NCBI RefSeq assembly: GCF_048569485.1 | Contig: NC_134357.1 | Location: 474,604,187 to 474,668,186 of the forward strand | Source: Anomaloglossus baeobatrachus | Taxonomy: Eukaryota; Chordata; Amphibia; Anura; Aromobatidae | Reading direction: 5' to 3' | DNA length: 64,000 nucleotides | Part shown: positions 11,211 through 21,736 of the stretch, in pieces | Numbering within the stretch: position 1 is the first letter of the stretch | How the letters are laid out: the number at the start of each line of letters is the position of its first letter | Notes under the pieces: generated by a model | Seen by the model: only the letters and a program-made list of their open reading frames with translations | Told to the model about the DNA's origin: nothing | Databases searched by the model: none | Program-made: the position numbers and the translations under genes

Positions 11211-11381
11211 TTCGGAGGACGCTACCTTGGTCGGCGCTGGAAAGTGCCTGGGATTGCACAACTGCTGGCCTTGGGGGCATGTGCGTCTTTGAATGTCATA
11301 GCCCTCTTGTGCCGGATGGTTCCCAGGCAAGTAGAGGCGATCACCTTTTTTATTTTGAAGTCCTACCGTGAAAAAAAAAAA
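11211..11381 (+). mobile_element. Keno-2A: 171-bp SINE-like Keno derivative
   Basis: Begins exactly after U2 nt 37 and ends in a run of 11 A followed by U2 nt 38-52. Its first part (CGCTGGAAAGTGCCTGGG, then CTGGCCTTGGGG) matches the 5' UTR start of Keno-3 and Keno-5 (GGTTGGAATGTGCCTGGG, CTTGGCCTGGGG). The rest (TGTGCGTCTTTGAATG to TCCTACCGTG) has no obvious source in the other copies. There is no ORF. It is either a strongly deleted Keno or a genuine short non-autonomous family using Keno machinery. Confidence 0.65.
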
Positions 11382-11396
11382 ATCTGTTCTTGTCAG
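11382..11396 (+). repeat. 15-bp U2 nt 38-52 copy between Keno-2A and Keno-2B
   Basis: ATCTGTTCTTGTCAG, one base different from U2 nt 38-52. Present again at 16851-16865 and as the start of the true U2 3' portion at 18868. It is best read as the target-site duplication left by insertion of Keno-2B behind Keno-2A. Confidence 0.8.
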
Positions 11397-11632
11397 AACA
11401 ACTGAGCTAGCTACACTTGATGAGATTCGATCAGGAAGACGAGCTCTGAAGCCCAGCCGATACCGGAAGAGGGAGATTGGATGGAAGAAAAGCTCGGCAG
11501 AAAGAAGCTAGAAGACGAAGACTCAGAGAAGATTCGGGGAGACCAGAGGAACTCTGAGGAGGAACACAGCGGGAGAAGACACTCTGAGAAGAATCCAAAA
11601 TCCAGCTCTGGGAACTCAAGCAGGAACCAGCC

Positions 11633-13125
11633 ATGGCAAGCAAGGGACAGAAGGCTGCCAAGAAGGCCCAAGACCCAGGGACCTCCAGGAAGGCTCATCC
11701 AGAGGCTTCTTCAGCCCAAGGGGCCCCTACCTCCGATACCGGCCAGCCGGAGGGAGCCTGGACGCCGCCTGAAAAGGCTCAGCCTTGGATGCGGCAGACA
11801 GTTGCCCTGAAGCTAAAGGCGGTGGATAGTAGGGTGCCGGACCTGTCCAGCGACGTGTTCTGAATGAAGATGATTCTGGATCAGGGATTCTCCAGGGCAG
11901 AAACCCTGAGTGTCCAGACCTTCTTGTCTGGCATTTTCCTGGCAACCTTCGCAACGGTGAATGCCTGCAGGAGATACTGGCAGGCGATGAATGCAGCGAT
12001 GCCGGACTCTCCTTTTAATTCTTTTATAGGATCCTGTCCTATACAGAGGGGTGAGAAGAGGATCACGGTCTCCATGCGGAACCCGCACACCCCAGTAAGA
12101 GACATTTCCACGTTCCTGAGACGCTTCTGCACAGTGGTGAGGGAGCCATCCCACATTCTTAATGGCAGCGGTTAGTGGTTAGTAACCGTTCGACTCTACA
12201 GTCAACCAGCATCCGAGGATGGCCTTCAACACCTGCCCCCGACATTCAATCTGGGAAACTCCTTTGGTCTCATCTACTACCCGGACATGCCACACAACTG
12301 CAGGAAATGTGGCTGGAAAGGGCATTCGATGAAGACCTGCAAGGAGGACGCCTGCAGGGTTTGCCGGGTGACGGGACACAGCTCCAAGGACTGTCCGAAG
12401 AAGATGACCTGCAACCTATGTGGACTGGCGGCCCACCTTTACAAGGACTGCCCACAGCGAGAAATCCTGGGCAAGGATGGCTGCGGCGACCCAGGCTTGG
12501 GTAGTCACGGCTTCTTCGACTAAGGCAGCTACGACCAAGGCCACAGAGGCCAAGGCCAAGGCGGCCAAGAACCCGGCGACCGTGGCTCCAGCCAAGGCCC
12601 CAGCAGCCACGGAGTCCAGGAAAAAGAAGGATAAGAAAACTGTTGCACCCTCCCTGGCCCCCCCCCATCACCCCTGTCCAAACCCCCCCCCCGGCCAACC
12701 CCACTGAGGATTCCATGACCTCCACCTCTTTTCCCTACTTTTCAGTTGGTCTCCTCACCCCCCCAAAGCCCACTCTCCCTCCCCAGACCATGAGAGCAGA
12801 GGGCCTCAGCACGCCTGCACTTTTCACCGAGGAGGATTTTCCAGCTCTTGTCTCCTCAGGTACAAGCCAAAGGAAGAGGAAGGTGGAAGATAGTCCTGTT
12901 GCAGAACCTTCGAAGCTGTTCATTGTGGATCTCAATCCAACCCAGGAAGAGGAGGATGGCCTCCTCCCGGAACCGGACGTGTTGGAGCAAATGGTGGAGT
13001 CCCTTGTGGCTGAAAAAGAAATGGAGGAGTCGGAAGCCACTGAGGCAACATCCCTACTCGATCAGCTAGAAGAAGAGGGTCTTCTGGAGATACCTTCACC
13101 GGCAGATGCTAAACCAGAGTGGTAA
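11633..13125 (+). pseudogene. Keno-2B ORF1, few disruptions
   Basis: Starts MASKGQKAAKKAQDPG with a basic, Ala-rich N-terminus. A central domain follows (LSVQTFLSGIFLATFATVNA). Then come three CCHC knuckles (CRKCGWKGHSMKTC, CRVCRVTGHSSKDC, CNLCGLAAHLYKDC), an Ala/Lys-rich linker and an acidic C-terminus (LFIVDLNPTQEEEDG). A TGA at 11861 stands where copy C has a Cys codon. A second stop lies near 12172, and frame changes follow the knuckles. It binds element RNA. ORF1 of copy C reads through both stop positions, showing the ancestral form. Confidence 0.8.
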
Positions 13126-13164
13126 CTAAGGCACACCACCTGCGCTAACTTTCTCTTCTCTCCA

Positions 13165-16100
13165 ATGACTGCTAACATTGACATCTTTTCCATTAATGTT
13201 AGGAGCATCAGAGACAAGTTCAGATGTCAGACGATCTTTGTGTTCCTTAACACTCAGTCTAGTGACGTATTTTTCTTGCAGGAATGCTCCCTTCCCTCCT
13301 CTAGGTCCTTCAACCATCTGGCCAGGGAGTGGACCCATGGCCCATCCTACTGGTCTGGCGGGGGAGACTGTAGGTTTGCGGGGGTCGCCGTGCTCATCAG
13401 GGGAAGCACCTTCACATTGGACTCAGTTCAGGAACTTGTCTGCGGCAGGTTACTGCTCGTGGATGGCACATGGGCTGGAGAACCTGTCAGGTTCATCACT
13501 GTGTACGCTTCTCCTGTGTAGCACGATCGACTGGAGCTCCTCCAAGCCCTGCGCCCTCAGCTTGCCACCACCAGGACGGTAATGATGGCCGGGGATTTCA
13601 ACTGCCCGATTGAGGAGGATGGACGCAGTTCTGGAACGGCTGCCAAGTTGGAAGTCACATCCAAACTGCTCATTTAGATGGTGACCGAAGCCTCTCTTGT
13701 GGATGTTGTGGGCTCCATCGGACACGGATCCATGAACTATTCATGGTGCCGACCCGATGGCGCGCTGCGTTCCAGGATTGACTTCGTGTTTACCTCTTGG
13801 GCGGAGTGGGCACTCGATGGTCCCCTGCTTCTTCTCTGACCACAGAGCCATTCACTTTCAAGGTGCACTGGGCCACAGCTTTCCCGTTGGCCCTGGCTCC
13901 TGGAAGCTGAACTGCTCTCTGCTGGAAAAGGGTGAAGTTCTGGAGGAGCTTAGAGCTGACTAGTCCATGTGGCAGGCCTACAATGCAGGCTTCCAGTCTG
14001 TTTCTGACTGGTGGGAATACGTTAAACTCGAGTTCCATTTCTTCTTTCAGGCAAAGAGTCAACAACAGGCGTGTGTGAAGAAGAGGGACTTCAGGAGACT
14101 CCAGCGTGAGCTGCGTTCCTTGCAGGACCTTCTTCGATGCGGCTGGGATGTGAGAAACGAGCTGGAGGAGACTAAGAAGAGCCTGAAAAGGCACTTTGAG
14201 GAGGAGTCCAAGCGAATTGTCTTCCGTTCCAAAGTGGAGAACCTGGAGAAGGGTGAGAAATGTAACTCGTTCTTTTTCAGGAAACTCCACGCCGGTCATA
14301 CGCCTCTGAATTAACTACGAGATGAGAGTGGAAGCATGCGACGCGGGAAAGAGGACGTGATGAAGGTCGTCAGCGACTTCTACAGCAAACTCTATGCCCG
14401 CAAGACTACCGAGCCCGAGGCCGCCGATAAGTTTCTGTCAGGTATCACTAACCATCTTCACCCTGCCGATGCGGCAGCCATGGACGTCCCTCTGACGGTG
14501 GACAAGCTGCTCTCGGACACCAAATCCTTTATGCCCGGCAGGACACCGGGCAGTGACGGCCTCCCAGCTGAGCTCTATTTAGCACTGGGAGACCTAATCT
14601 GTCCGGACCTGTTAGAGCTGTATGAGGAGATGGTGGTGGAGGGCAGAATGCCTCCATCTCTGAGGGAAGGAATGGTCACGATCCTGTACAAGCGTAAAGG
14701 AGAGAGGTGCGACCTGAAGAATTGGCGTCCCGTCGACTACAAGATCCTGGCCAAGACGATGGCAACCAGATTGAAGACGGTTATCGGACGGATCATCCAC
14801 CCGGATCAGACCTGTGGCATCCCCGCACGTCGCATCACAGACAGCCTGGCTTTCATGCAGGACACGCTCGAGTACATCAAGGCCCGCCGGGTGCATGCAA
14901 CCCTGATCTCGTTGGATCAGGAAAAGGCCTTCGACCGTGTTTCCCATGAGTTCCTGGGCAAAGCGCTGCACAGGTTAGGTTTGGGTAACATGTTTTGTTT
15001 GTATGTCAAACTAATGTATTTTGATATTCACAGCTCGGTGTTGGTAAACGGCTGGAAGACTGACCCCTTCCCGGTCCTCTCAGGGGTCAGACAAGGCTGT
15101 CCTCTGTCACCTCTTCTTTTTGTTTGTGTTATAGAGCTCTTCGCAGAGGCTATCCGGCAGAACAAAGAGATCAGAGGGATCACCGCACCAGGACCAGAAC
15201 GCTTCGAGGTCAAGTGCTCGCTCTACATGGACGACGTGACCGTCTTCTGCGCGGACCGGCGCTCAATCGACACTCTCGTCCAGACCTGTGAGACCTTCGG
15301 ACGGGCTTCGGGAGCCAAAGTCAACTGCGGGAAGTCAGAAGCCATGCTCTTTGGGAACTGGCAACTGGCCTCCTTCACCCTCTTCCCCTTCAACATCCAG
15401 CCGGATTTCATCAAGGTTCTTGGAGTCTGGTTCAGGAAGGAAGGAGCGGTTCTCAAGTCCTGGCAAGAAGGCTTGACCAAGCTCAGCCAACGGATCGGAC
15501 TGTGGAGCCTCAGACGCCTCACTTGTGAGGGCAAAGCACTGGTCCTGTGTAACGAGGTACTGCCCGTGCTGCAGTACACGGCCCAGGCCTTGCCCCCCCT
15601 CATCACCGTGTGCAGGGCCATTACCAAGACAGTATTTCGCTTTGTCTGGGGATCCAAGGTGGACAGAGTAAAGTGGACCATCATGTACAAGGATCCTCGC
15701 AAGGGTGGGAAGGGCGTACCCGATATCCCCACCCTCCTGCGATCCTCCTTTGTATGTGACTGCGTTCACCGAACTTTGCGAGTCAAGAGAGATTCTGTGG
15801 GCAGGTCCATGTCTCGCTTCTTCCTGCTCCCCCTTTGGAGAAGGTTCGGCTGGGACAAGTGGGACAGCTCCTTCCCCTACAACTGGACGACGCCATGGAT
15901 CTACGGAGACGTTGTTCGGTTTGTGAGGGAACACCACCTGGAGGGACTCAAGCCCGATCTGTGGAAGCCAAAGACTATCCACAAACTCATCAGAGCCAAG
16001 AATGAAATGGAGAACATTCCAGGACTCCATCACGACACACTGGAGACTGTTTGGAGCAACGTGTCGTCGGCGGGATTGACCAACGGGCACAAAGACTTGT

Positions 16101-16531
16101 CGTGGATGGCGATACAGGGCGGACTGCCCGTACGGTCATTCATGCATGCCCGGAACCTGTGCAAAACCCGGTACTGCCCAAGGTGCCCCTTCGTGGAGGA
16201 AACATCACTGCACGCCTTTTGGGACTGCCGTTTTGCACAGTGCCTGTTGGTTGCCCTGGAGGATGACCTGAGAAACTCTGTCCTCAGAGGGAGCCTATCG
16301 TATCATTCTGTACTTTATGGACTCTTCCCTGGGACACACACCGTTGGAGCCATCCAAGAGGCTTGGCGCCTTATGAACTGCTTTAAGGACGCTATTTGGG
16401 TCGCTAGGAACTGGCTCATCTTGAAGAAGGAGAGGATGTCCATCCAGGATTGCCGCAGGCTGATCCACAGCCTGCTCAGAGACTATTCCATCATGGACAG
16501 TCCGGACGATAGCGCCGAGGAGGAGGTTTAA
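13165..16531 (+). pseudogene. Keno-2B ORF2: APE endonuclease - RT - CCHC, few disruptions
   Basis: The endonuclease begins MTANIDIFSINVRSIRDK and keeps FFLQEC, AGDFNCPI (about 13585) and FSDHRAIHF (about 13832), the catalytic motifs of APE-like nucleases. The RT is one open frame of 731 aa from 14336: DLKNWRPVDYKILAKTMATR, DQEKAFDRVSHEF (motif A), SGVRQGCPLSPLLF (motif B), YMDDVTVF (motif C). A C-terminal CPRCPFVEETSLHAFWDC is the CCHC module of L1/Tx1 ORF2. Stops near 13520, 13675, 13960 and 14312 break the endonuclease and linker. The nuclease would nick the antisense strand of U2 between nt 37 and 38. Confidence 0.88.
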
Positions 16532-16850
16532 ACTTCCTTCCCGCCCCCTCCCTCCTTTTGCCGTTTATGTGCGTCTTTCAATTAAGCTTCGGGCCTGTGA
16601 TTTCACCACCCTATCCCCTTTTTCCTTACCCCCTTCCCCAATCGCCGGTTCGTCGTTATTTATTGTCTTTTTCTTTCAGCTTGCGTGTTGCGGATAGCAT
16701 AGGAGCATGATGTATAGTTTAGTGCATCGTACTCTATTGCTTTGTAAGAATGATTGTATATTTCAGTGTGTACGGGGCTGCGACACCGTACACTGTTTGT
16801 TAACTTTTTAGACGAATGCATGATAATAAAGATGCTGTTAAATCAAAAAA

Positions 16851-16865
16851 ATCTGTTCTTATTAG
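16851..16865 (+). repeat. 15-bp U2 nt 38-52 copy between Keno-2B and Keno-2C
   Basis: ATCTGTTCTTATTAG, one change from U2 nt 38-52. It directly follows the A-tail of Keno-2B and precedes AACAACTGAGC, the 5' end of Keno-2C. Confidence 0.8.
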
Positions 16866-18867
16866 AACAACTGAGCTAGCTACACTTGACGAGATTCGAT
16901 CAGGAATACGAGCTCTTAAGCCCAGCCAATACCGGAAGAGGGAGATCGGACGGAAGAAAAGCTCGGCAGAAAGAAGCTAGAAGACGAAGACTCGGAGAAG
17001 ACTCGGGGAGTCCAGAGGAACTTCGAGGAGGAAGACAGCAGGAGAAGACACTTGGAGAATAATCCAAGATCCAGCTCCGGGAACTCAAGCAGGAACCAGC
17101 CATGGCAAGCAAGGGAGAGAAGGCTGCCAAGAAGGCCCAGGACCCAGGGACCTGCAGGAAGGCTCATTTAGAGGCTTCTTCGGCCCAAGGGGCCCCTACC
17201 TCCGATGCCGGCCAGCCGGAGGGAGCTCGGATGCCGCCTAAAAAGGCTCCAACCCTGGAGCTTTGGATGCGGCAGACAGTCACCCTGAAGCTAAAGGCGG
17301 TGGATGGTAGGGTGCCGGACATGTCCAGCGACGTGTTCTGCACGAAGATGATTCTGGATCAGTGCTTCTCCAGGGGGAAACCCTGAGTGTCCAGACCTTC
17401 TTGTCTGGCATTTTCCTGGTAACCTTCGCCACGGTGAATGCCTGCAGAAGATACTGGGAGGCGATGAATGCAGCGATGTCGGACTCTCCTTTTAATTCTT
17501 TCATAGGATCTTGTCCTATACAAAGGGATGAGAAGAGGATCACGGTCTCCATGCGGAACCCGCACACCCCAGGAAGAGACATTTCCATGTTCCTGAGATG
17601 CTTCTGCACAGTTGTGAGGGAGCTATCCCACATCCTTAACGGCAGCGGATTCTGGACGGGTAAGTGGTCAGTAACCATTCGACTCTACAGTGAACCAGCA
17701 TCCGAGGATGGCCTTCAGCACCTGCCCCCAACATTCTCTCTGGGAAACTCCTTTGGTCGCATCTACTACCCGGACATGCCACACAACTGCAGGAAATGTG
17801 GTGGGAAAGGGCATTTGATGAAGACCTGCAAGGAGGACGCCTGCAGGGTTTGCCGGGTGACAGGACACAGCTCCAAGGACTGTCCGAAAAAGATGACCTG
17901 CAACCTATGTGGACTTGCGGCCCACCTTTACAAGAACTGCCCACAGCGAGAGAAATCCTGGGCAAGGGTGGCTGCGGCGACCCAGGCTCGGGTAGACATG
18001 GCTTCGTTGACTAAGACAGCTATGAACAAGGCCACAGAGGCCAAGGCCAAGATCCCGGCGACCGCGGCTTCAGCCGAGGCCCCAGCAGCCACGGAGTCCA
18101 GGAAAAAGAAGGGTAAGAAAACTGTTGCCCCCTCCCTGGTCCCCCCTGTCCAAACCCCTCCCCCCCGGCCAACCCTACTAAGGATTCCACGACCTTCACC
18201 TCTTTTCCCTACTCCTCAGTTGGCCCACTCTCCCTCCCCGGACCATGAGAGCAGAGGGCCTCAGCACTCCTGCACTTTTCACCGAGGAGGATTTTCCAGC
18301 TCTTGTCTCCTCAGGTACAAGCCAAAGGAAGAGGAAGATGGAAGATAGTTCTGTCGCAGAACCTTCCAAGCTGTTCATTGTGGATCTCAATCCAACCCAG
18401 GAAGAGGAGTATGGCCTCCTCCCGGAGCCGGACGTGTTGGAGCAGATGGCAGGAAATCATCTGCGGCAGGTTACTGCTCATAGATGGCACCTGGGCGGGA
18501 GAACCTGTCAGGTTCATCAATGTGTACGCTTCTCCTGTGAAGAGCATCTTCCACGCCCCCTCCCTTCTTTTCCCGTTTATGTGTGTCTTTCAATAAAGCT
18601 TCGGGCTTGTGATTTCCCCACCCTATCCCCTTTTTCCCTACCCCCTTCCCCAAATCGCCGGTTCATCGTTATTTATAGTCTAACTTTTTCTTTCAGCTTG
18701 AGTGTTACGGATAGCATAGGAGCATGATGTATAGTTTAGTGCGTCGTACTCTATTGCTATGTAAGAATGATTGTATATTTCTGTGTGTACGGGGCTGCGG
18801 CACTGTACATGTTTTGCTAATTTTTTTGACAAATGCATGATAATAAAGATGCTGTTAAATCAAAAAA
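16866..18867 (+). mobile_element. Keno-2C: internally deleted copy of the 2B subfamily
   Basis: 2002 bp. It has the 5' UTR and ORF1 of the 2B type, a ~100-bp scrap of the endonuclease region (about 18445-18540, matching 13430-13520 of 2B), then directly the 3' UTR, tail and A-run. Nearly all of ORF2 is missing through two internal deletions. The 3' end is close to that of 2B, so it may still be mobilised in trans. It ends precisely at U2 nt 38. Confidence 0.85.
17102..18449 (+). pseudogene. Keno-2C ORF1 (RNA-binding protein), one main frameshift
   Basis: MASKGEKAAKKAQDPGTCRK opens the frame. A shift near 17380 moves to the frame that carries LSVQTFLSGIFLVTFATVNA, RIYYPDMPHNCRKCGGKGH and three CCHC knuckles (CRKCGGKGHLMKTC, CRVCRVTGHSSKDC, CNLCGLAAHLYKNC), up to 18348. 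The acidic C-terminus (FIVDLNPTQEEEYG) is in another frame. It keeps Cys at 17340 and Phe-Trp near 17650, where 2B has stops. Confidence 0.78.
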
Positions 18868-19019
18868 ATCTGTTCTTATCAGTTTAATATCTGATACGTC
18901 CCCTATCTGGGGACCATATATTCAATGGATTTTTAGAACAGGGAGATGGAAGAAGAGCTTGCTCTGTCCACTCCACGCATTGACCTGGTATTGCAGTATC
19001 TCCAGAACTGCTGCACCCC
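18868..19019 (+). ncRNA. RNU2: U2 snRNA gene 3' portion (from nt 38), unit 2
   Basis: ATCTGTTCTTATCAG, then the complete stem-loop, Sm-site and stem III/IV regions to TGCACCCC. Minor changes: ATATTCAATGG in place of ATATTAAATGG, and CAGAACTGCTGCACC near the end. It is separated from its 5' portion by 7.6 kb of LINE sequence. Confidence 0.93.
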
Positions 19020-19030
19020 TTCTTAACCCA

Positions 19031-19045
19031 GTTTCCAAAAGCAGA
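19031..19045 (+). terminator. U2 3' box
   Basis: GTTTCCAAAAGCAGA, identical to the boxes at 7357, 44001 and 58905. Confidence 0.85.
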
Positions 19046-20395
19046 GCTAAATGAGCCCGATTAAATGAGTTGAAAGTAAACAAGTTCATATCCTCAATTT
19101 GGCCAATTCACTTTTGACACTTTCCCCCTTTTTTATCTTTCACACTTTTTACTTGCTTTATTCATCCAAAAGCTGCGCCAAATAGTAAACTCCTCTCCAG
19201 TCAACCTGAACAACTCTGCTATGTCCTGTGCAGTTTCTTGTTCTCTATCTTATCTAGAGCATTTGCAATTGAATGGAATAGATCCCTTTTGGACACAGTG
19301 GATTCTGCTGCTGCAGTAACTGCATGTGTGAGAAGATGCAGAATTGGCATCAGGTGACATCTATCAGCTTACACTCCAATTAAAGTTCTCTGTTTATTAC
19401 TACCATGCATTGTTTTTCGGTGTTTTCTTTGAGCAATGATGGTGTCTTTAGTGATCTGTTGGCTCCCTCTCCTGGAGGGAGAGCTTGCTTGCTCTTGGAC
19501 TTTCAAAAAGAGAGGTCATGATAGACATTTAGCTGCTGAGCCCAATTGGGGAAAGCCATGGGTGATGAATGTGTTGCAAACTGCTGCAAAGCATGATACT
19601 GCAACATAAGTAACGTAAAATACTAAGAATGGGCAGCATATGAAAGAATTAGTACTTTCATTAAGCATATTTAAACGGCTAATTGGGAATAGACAAACTG
19701 TAAAAAGCCTTTTCAGAAAGCCCCTCTCTAACCTTTGTTAGTAAGCTTTTCTGTAGTCTGCCTGTTGATGTATTTTCCGTTTGAACAGTGCACAACATGA
19801 AGAGACGGAACACTGGCGGCTTGTCACAATGCCCCCCGCTGACATCACAATAGCGCTGCTGCCTAGAAAGCCAGTTGCGCAGCAGAAGTTGCTCTTTGGG
19901 TGGGATGGTGGGCTAGGGGAAGGAGGGGGCAAACACTTTTCTTCCCGGGTGGTAGGGGGATGACAGGGGAAGGGATGCGGGTGGTGGGAGGGGTGCAGAG
20001 GGCAGGGATTGGGGGCTGGGAGGGGAAGGGAAAAGATTAGGGTTTGGGGATAGTGGAAGGGCTTTCTACGGGTAAGGATGGCAAAGGGTGGCAGTGACGG
20101 AAAGTCAGGCAGCCTGTCCTGTCCTGCCCTGTTTGTCTTTTTGTATCATGAATTGGAAAGACTGCAAGGGGGAGGGGAGGTGCTTGTGCCCAAAAGGAGG
20201 AGTTATTCAGATTCATTGCAGTGGCCGGCGGCTGCAAAACGCATCATTCTTTTTGCTTTTGCTCTGCAAAACAGCCTTTTCAAGGGTTGGCTTGGGTGAC
20301 AAAATGTCTTCTGTAGGCGTGGGTTTGTCTCTATCTCCCTAAGATGTGGCCAGCATAGGCCAGGGTGCCACCCAAGGCCGAAACCAATTTGGGTT
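19046..20395 (+). repeat. U2 spacer, complete copy
   Basis: About 1.35 kb of uninterrupted spacer between the U2 3' box and the next U2 start. With the 188-nt gene it gives an ancestral repeat unit of about 1.55 kb. Blocks in order: AATTTGGCCAATTCAC, CAATTGAATGGAATAGATCC, CTCTCCTGGAGGGAGAG, CCCAATTGGGGAAAGCCATG, GTAACGTAAAATACTAAG, GCTGCTGCCTAGAAAGCCAG, the G-rich block, TTCAGATTCATTGCAG and the promoter. No gene is visible. Confidence 0.85.
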
Positions 20396-20432
20396 ATCGC
20401 TTCTCGGCCTTTTGGCTGAGATCAGGTGCAGA
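20396..20432 (+). ncRNA. RNU2: U2 snRNA gene 5' portion (nt 1-37), unit 3
   Basis: ATCGCTTCTCGGCCTTTTGG is intact, with A-to-G and T-to-C changes further on (GAGATCAGGTGCAG). The LINE begins at about the position of nt 37/38. Its 3' portion lies 23.4 kb away at 43838. Confidence 0.88.
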
Positions 20433-20637
20433 GATTCACTGTTTTGTACCTGGTTTTGGCTGGAAGGTGCTACTGGTACCTGGCTCCTTGGCCTGGGTGG
20501 ATCGTTTCACCTCACGGTGGGACTTCACCCCCCTGCTGCTATTAGGGAGCCAGACTAGTCCCTGAGCAACGAGGAGTGATCCCCGGTGAAAGACCGAACC
20601 CGTCTTGGACGGTAAGTCTTTGTGCCTGAGTGCTATG

Positions 20638-21730
20638 TGTGACGCCCTGGACACCCCAGGGGTCACAGGTCATTACACACACCACAAACACCCCCACCCC
20701 AGTAAGGTACCACCAGTCAACCAAAAGACCTGATAGCCTCCCTGAGAGTCAGACAGGCACACCAGGTGGGTGGAGTCAGGCGGATATACACGCCCTCCGA
20801 GGAGTCTGCTGGCCTGAGGCAGGAACGCACAAGATAAAAGAGAGAGGAGCACAGTTCTGCTTGAGGCCTAGGTTAGAGCTTAGGACCCCAGATAAGTCAG
20901 GCAGGCAGACGTGGTGGCCGCCTGCAGGAGACCGGGAATACGACCGGTGGAACCGTAAGGGACCGGGACAGGGTAGTGGCCCGCCATAACCGAACCGGGG
21001 AGCCAACTAGATACAGGAGCACCAGGCAGGGTACTCAGACCCCTCACTAGGCTATAAGCCACCACCATAGTCAAATCAACTGATTGCAGTCTGGACCTCA
21101 GGGGTTCATTCCCACCTAAGTCCCGATTGAAGGCAACAGCCCAACCCGTCCGGATAGGAGCCACCGCCAGAGGCCAGAGATCCAAGGAATCAGCGTCTGC
21201 GGGCAAACGGGCTCCTACGACACATATACGCCGGGGAGCGGGCTACCAGTGTCCAGGCACAGTAGCCAAGACCACATACAGGTGCAGGAGAAAGGCGGAC
21301 ATTGCCAACCTATCTGGAGAAACTGCAGCCGGCTGCGGGCCCCGTTCGTCACCCCGTTTGGTTTACCAGCGCCTCCAGTGTCTTGTATCAGAGTGAGTAC
21401 ACCAGTGCCCTCGGGGACCGCACCGCGCTGTACTGCTACCTTGCTCCCTTCACCCCGGCCCCTCGCCAAGCGGGACCCGGGACCAACATCCCCTACCCAC
21501 GGAGAGGTCAACACCTAGCTGCGCCCCTACACCGCTCCCGGGAGTCCCCCATCACCACAACCCGTGAATGGCGTCACAAACTTCACAACACAACTACCCC
21601 ACCACCCCTTCGTGCACCGCAACTACACCCTTACAGAGCGACGTGACCCCCAGGGCCGGAGGCGCTCGAGCCACCGACACACAAGCCCAGACCTGAGCGG
21701 CTCGGCGGTCACAGCCGAGGCCGCGTGGCG
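20638..21730. mobile_element. Unclassified interspersed repeat (TGTGACGCCCTGG family), copy 2
   Basis: GC-rich, about 1.1 kb, inserted in the Keno-3 5' UTR just before ORF1. Begins TGTGACGCCCTGGACACCCC and ends near GTCACAGCCGAGGCCGCG. It shares block order with 9390-10324. Open frames within it are Pro/Thr-rich and show no known domain. Borders are approximate, because the 5' UTR is poorly conserved between Keno copies. Confidence 0.55.
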
Positions 21731-21736
21731 GTACAA

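Larger units (their letters stand above)
11397..16850 (+). mobile_element. Keno-2B: nearly full-length Tx1-clade LINE, second subfamily
   Basis: 5454 bp, starting AACAACTGAGCTAGCTACAC and ending AATAATAAAGATG...AAAAAA joined to U2 nt 38. It has a 5' UTR of ~240 bp, ORF1, a ~40-nt gap, ORF2 and a ~320-bp 3' UTR. GC content is clearly higher than in Keno-1, -3, -4 and -5, and the proteins are distinct, so it is a separate subfamily aimed at the same U2 site. Only a few stops or frameshifts break the frames, so it is comparatively young. Confidence 0.88.

Noticed and set aside
16866-18867. Splicing as the origin of the Keno-2C deletions
   Set aside because: The first junction keeps the AG-containing sequence on the right and has no clean GT-AG match against copy B; the second junction is also not a splice-like join.
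20638-21730. Proline- and threonine-rich coding region
   Set aside because: Frames are short, in GC-rich repeat DNA shared with a second non-coding copy; no family features.
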